Positions 62,328 through 64,000 of a DNA stretch of 64,000 bases are shown piece after piece. This DNA comes from Bacteriovorax sp. BAL6_X (GTDB lineage Bacteria; Bdellovibrionota; Bacteriovoracia; Bacteriovoracales; Bacteriovoracaceae). The position numbers were made by a program, and so were the translations under genes. The stretch lies in the NCBI RefSeq assembly GCF_000443995.1, contig NZ_AUMC01000003.1, positions 186,001 through 250,000 of the forward strand. The letters are read 5' to 3'. Within the stretch, counting starts at the first letter, position 1. Each line of letters opens with the position of its first letter. The notes below the pieces were generated by a model that saw only the letters and a list, made by a program, of their open reading frames with translations, searched no databases and was not told where the DNA came from.

Positions 62328-64000
62328 ATGATTCAGCTTGTAAATGTAACTAAATCTTTTGGTGGCCGAACGCTTTTTGAAGAAGTGACCTTCTCCCTCA
62401 ATACGGGTGAAAGAATAGGCCTAGTCGGACGTAACGGAACTGGTAAATCGACTTTGTTTAAGGTTATTACTGGTGCTGAGTCCTATGATAGTGGTGAGGT
62501 GAAGATACCAAAATCTTATAAAATCGGTACTTTAGATCAGCATATCCACTTTGCACATGAGACAGTATTGGCCGAATGTATGTCGGCATTAGGTCCAGAG
62601 TTTGAATATGAAACTTATCGAGCTGAAAAACTCTTAACTGGACTAGGCTTTTCTGATGAAGATTTCCTCAAGAGTCCCCAAAGTTTCTCTGGTGGCTATC
62701 AGATTCGAATTAATTTAGTTAAAACTCTTTTAACTGAGCCAGATTGCCTATTATTAGATGAGCCAACAAATTATCTTGATATTGTTTCACTTCAGTGGCT
62801 TCGTTCATTTTTAAGAACATTCCAAGGTGAAGTGATTATTATTACTCACGACCGCTCTTTTATGGATTCGGTGACAACGCATACAATGGGTGTTCATCGT
62901 GGAAAGCTTAGAAAAATAAAGGGGCCGACCAAGAAGTACTACGAGCAGCTTGAACAAGATGAGATAATTTATGAACAAACTCGTGTGAATCAAGAAAAGA
63001 AAATAAAGCATATGATGGATTACGTGGATAAGTACCGCGTAAGTGCTAGGGGAGCATCGCAAGCTCAGTCGCGTCTTAAGGCGATTGAAAAAATGCAAGA
63101 TATGAAGCAGCTTGAAAAAATTGCTGACTTAGACTTCTCGTTTAATCATACTTCTTGTCCAGGAAAACAGATTATGAAAGTTCGTGACCTAAGCTTTGGC
63201 TATGATCATGAAGACTTATTTTCAGGCGTTAGCTTTGAAGTCGACCGCGAAGATCGAATTGGGATTATTGGAAAAAATGGAAAGGGGAAGTCGACTCTTC
63301 TCAATGTTCTCTCCCATGAACTTAAGCAAAGGACTGGAGAGATTTGGGAACACCCAAGTCTTGCTCTTGGTCACTTCGGCCAGACAAATGTAAAACGCCT
63401 GCACGCTGAAAATACAATTGCTCAAGAGATTCAAGAAGTTAATACAGAACTTCCTATTACAAGAGTAAAGGCCATTGCTGGGACCATGCTCTTTACTGGT
63501 GAAGATTCTGATAAGAGAATCTCTGTGCTGTCAGGTGGTGAGAAAGCAAGAGTTATGCTTGGAAAGATTTTAGCAAAAAAAACAAACTTACTTTTCTTGG
63601 ATGAGCCGACAAACCACTTGGATATGGAAAGCATCGAGTCTCTTGGTGAGGCCATAAATGATTATGAAGGGGCATGTCTTATTGTTACCCACAATGAAGA
63701 TCTTCTAAGATCTTGTGTTAATAAGCTTGTGATCTTTAGAAGAGATGGCGCTGAGTTTTTTGAAGGTACTTATGACGAGTTCCTTGAAAAGATTGGTTGG
63801 GAAGAAGATGTTAAACCATTAAAAGAAAAGTCTGTGCCTGTAAAGGTGGAACCAGCTAAGGAAGAAGAGCCTAAAGTATCTGGAAATAAATACAAAGAAG
63901 AAGAGGTTATGGCCCAGATCGAAACTTTGGAAAAATATCAAGCAGTTCTTGAAGAAAAAATTCAGAATGCATCAGCTGCCGGTGACACCGATGCAATAAC
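62328..64000 (+). CDS. ABC-F ATPase (Uup-like), partial at the right edge
   Basis: The frame opens at ATG 62328 and is still open at the window end, giving 557 codons. It has two ABC ATPase cassettes: the first with GRNGTGKST (34-42), FSGGYQIR and LLLDEPTNYLD, the second with GKNGKGKST, LSGGEKARV and LFLDEPTNHLD. An Arg/Lys-rich linker (QAQSRLKAIEKMQ) joins them. No membrane segment is seen, so it is an ABC-F protein working on ribosomes. The start of a C-terminal coiled coil (EEEVMAQIETLEKYQAVLEE) favours the Uup branch, which also binds branched DNA. The last few dozen residues lie outside the window. Confidence 0.92.
   Translation, partial: MIQLVNVTKSFGGRTLFEEVTFSLNTGERIGLVGRNGTGKSTLFKVITGAESYDSGEVKIPKSYKIGTLDQHIHFAHETVLAECMSALGPEFEYETYRAEKLLTGLGFSDEDFLKSPQSFSGGYQIRINLVKTLLTEPDCLLLDEPTNYLDIVSLQWLRSFLRTFQGEVIIITHDRSFMDSVTTHTMGVHRGKLRKIKGPTKKYYEQLEQDEIIYEQTRVNQEKKIKHMMDYVDKYRVSARGASQAQSRLKAIEKMQDMKQLEKIADLDFSFNHTSCPGKQIMKVRDLSFGYDHEDLFSGVSFEVDREDRIGIIGKNGKGKSTLLNVLSHELKQRTGEIWEHPSLALGHFGQTNVKRLHAENTIAQEIQEVNTELPITRVKAIAGTMLFTGEDSDKRISVLSGGEKARVMLGKILAKKTNLLFLDEPTNHLDMESIESLGEAINDYEGACLIVTHNEDLLRSCVNKLVIFRRDGAEFFEGTYDEFLEKIGWEEDVKPLKEKSVPVKVEPAKEEEPKVSGNKYKEEEVMAQIETLEKYQAVLEEKIQNASAAGDTDAI

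Noticed and set aside
1-64000. Prophage, insertion sequence, CRISPR array or toxin-antitoxin locus
   Set aside because: No transposase, integrase, terminal repeats, spaced direct repeats or paired small antitoxin/toxin genes were found on either strand.

Overview
The window is a dense, AT-rich (roughly one-third G+C by eye) bacterial chromosome segment with about 55 protein genes on both strands, one tRNA and no recognisable insertion sequence, prophage or CRISPR array. The mix of genes suggests a marine or estuarine Bdellovibrio-like bacterium of the order Bacteriovoracales (Halobacteriovorax or a relative). It includes many lineage-restricted exported proteins and lipoproteins, paired ArsA/GET3-like ATPases near a PhaR-type regulator, an ATP/ADP-carrier-like transporter, an HD-GYP protein, OppABC and a long-form acyl-CoA dehydrogenase. 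This placement is inferred from gene style and composition; no marker gene here proves it.

Layout. 0.2-1.9 kb: SOS mutagenesis operon umuDC behind a promoter whose -10 lies inside a perfect palindrome. 2-4.4 kb: unknown membrane protein, M14-like carboxypeptidase and alpha/beta hydrolase. 4.4-8.5 kb (minus): gpmI-pfkA plus an ArnT/PMT-like glycosyltransferase. 8.7-16 kb: lipoprotein, acyl-CoA dehydrogenase, nuclease-like protein, RlmL-like methyltransferase, ahcY, rpiB and a second copy of the unknown membrane protein. 16-18.4 kb (minus): Cys-rich exported protein and DCC-family thiol protein. 18.6-23 kb: DtxR-like regulator, exported protein, ATP/ADP-carrier-like transporter and M3 peptidase. 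23-26.6 kb (minus): nitronate monooxygenase, MFS transporter, Lys1-type saccharopine dehydrogenase. 26.7-31 kb: SUV3-like RNA helicase, DUF455 ferritin-like protein and ATP-grasp-like protein. 31-35 kb: acidic repeat membrane protein, HD-GYP protein, degenerate SpoIIE-like protein and an exported protein. 35-40.7 kb (minus): PhaR-like protein, barrel protein, two ArsA-like ATPases and reverse transsulfuration (CBS plus cystathionine lyase). 41-47.5 kb: TPR lipoprotein, LolB-like lipoprotein, OppABC. 47.6-55.3 kb: two unknown genes, tRNA-Leu(UAG), then a run of envelope proteins. 55.4-64 kb: DEAD-box helicase, HI0933-type flavoprotein, MurG-like transferase, orphan response regulator, TypA, and an ABC-F ATPase that runs off the end.

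The most unusual signal is a pair of RNA-like elements directly after the stop codons of ahcY and the M3 peptidase gene. They share a 7-bp stem with compensatory changes, an identical 12-mer at fixed spacing and an identical 13-mer hairpin core, while the sequence between these blocks differs. A third, unrelated structured segment follows the tRNA-Leu terminator; it can form a pseudoknot and carries part of a hammerhead-ribozyme core.

Functional links: AhcY makes homocysteine, which CBS and cystathionine lyase can convert to cysteine. GpmI, PfkA and RpiB cover central sugar metabolism. Peptidases plus OppABC fit a peptide-rich diet, and a nucleotide-carrier-like transporter would fit intracellular growth inside prey. 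The last two statements are inference.
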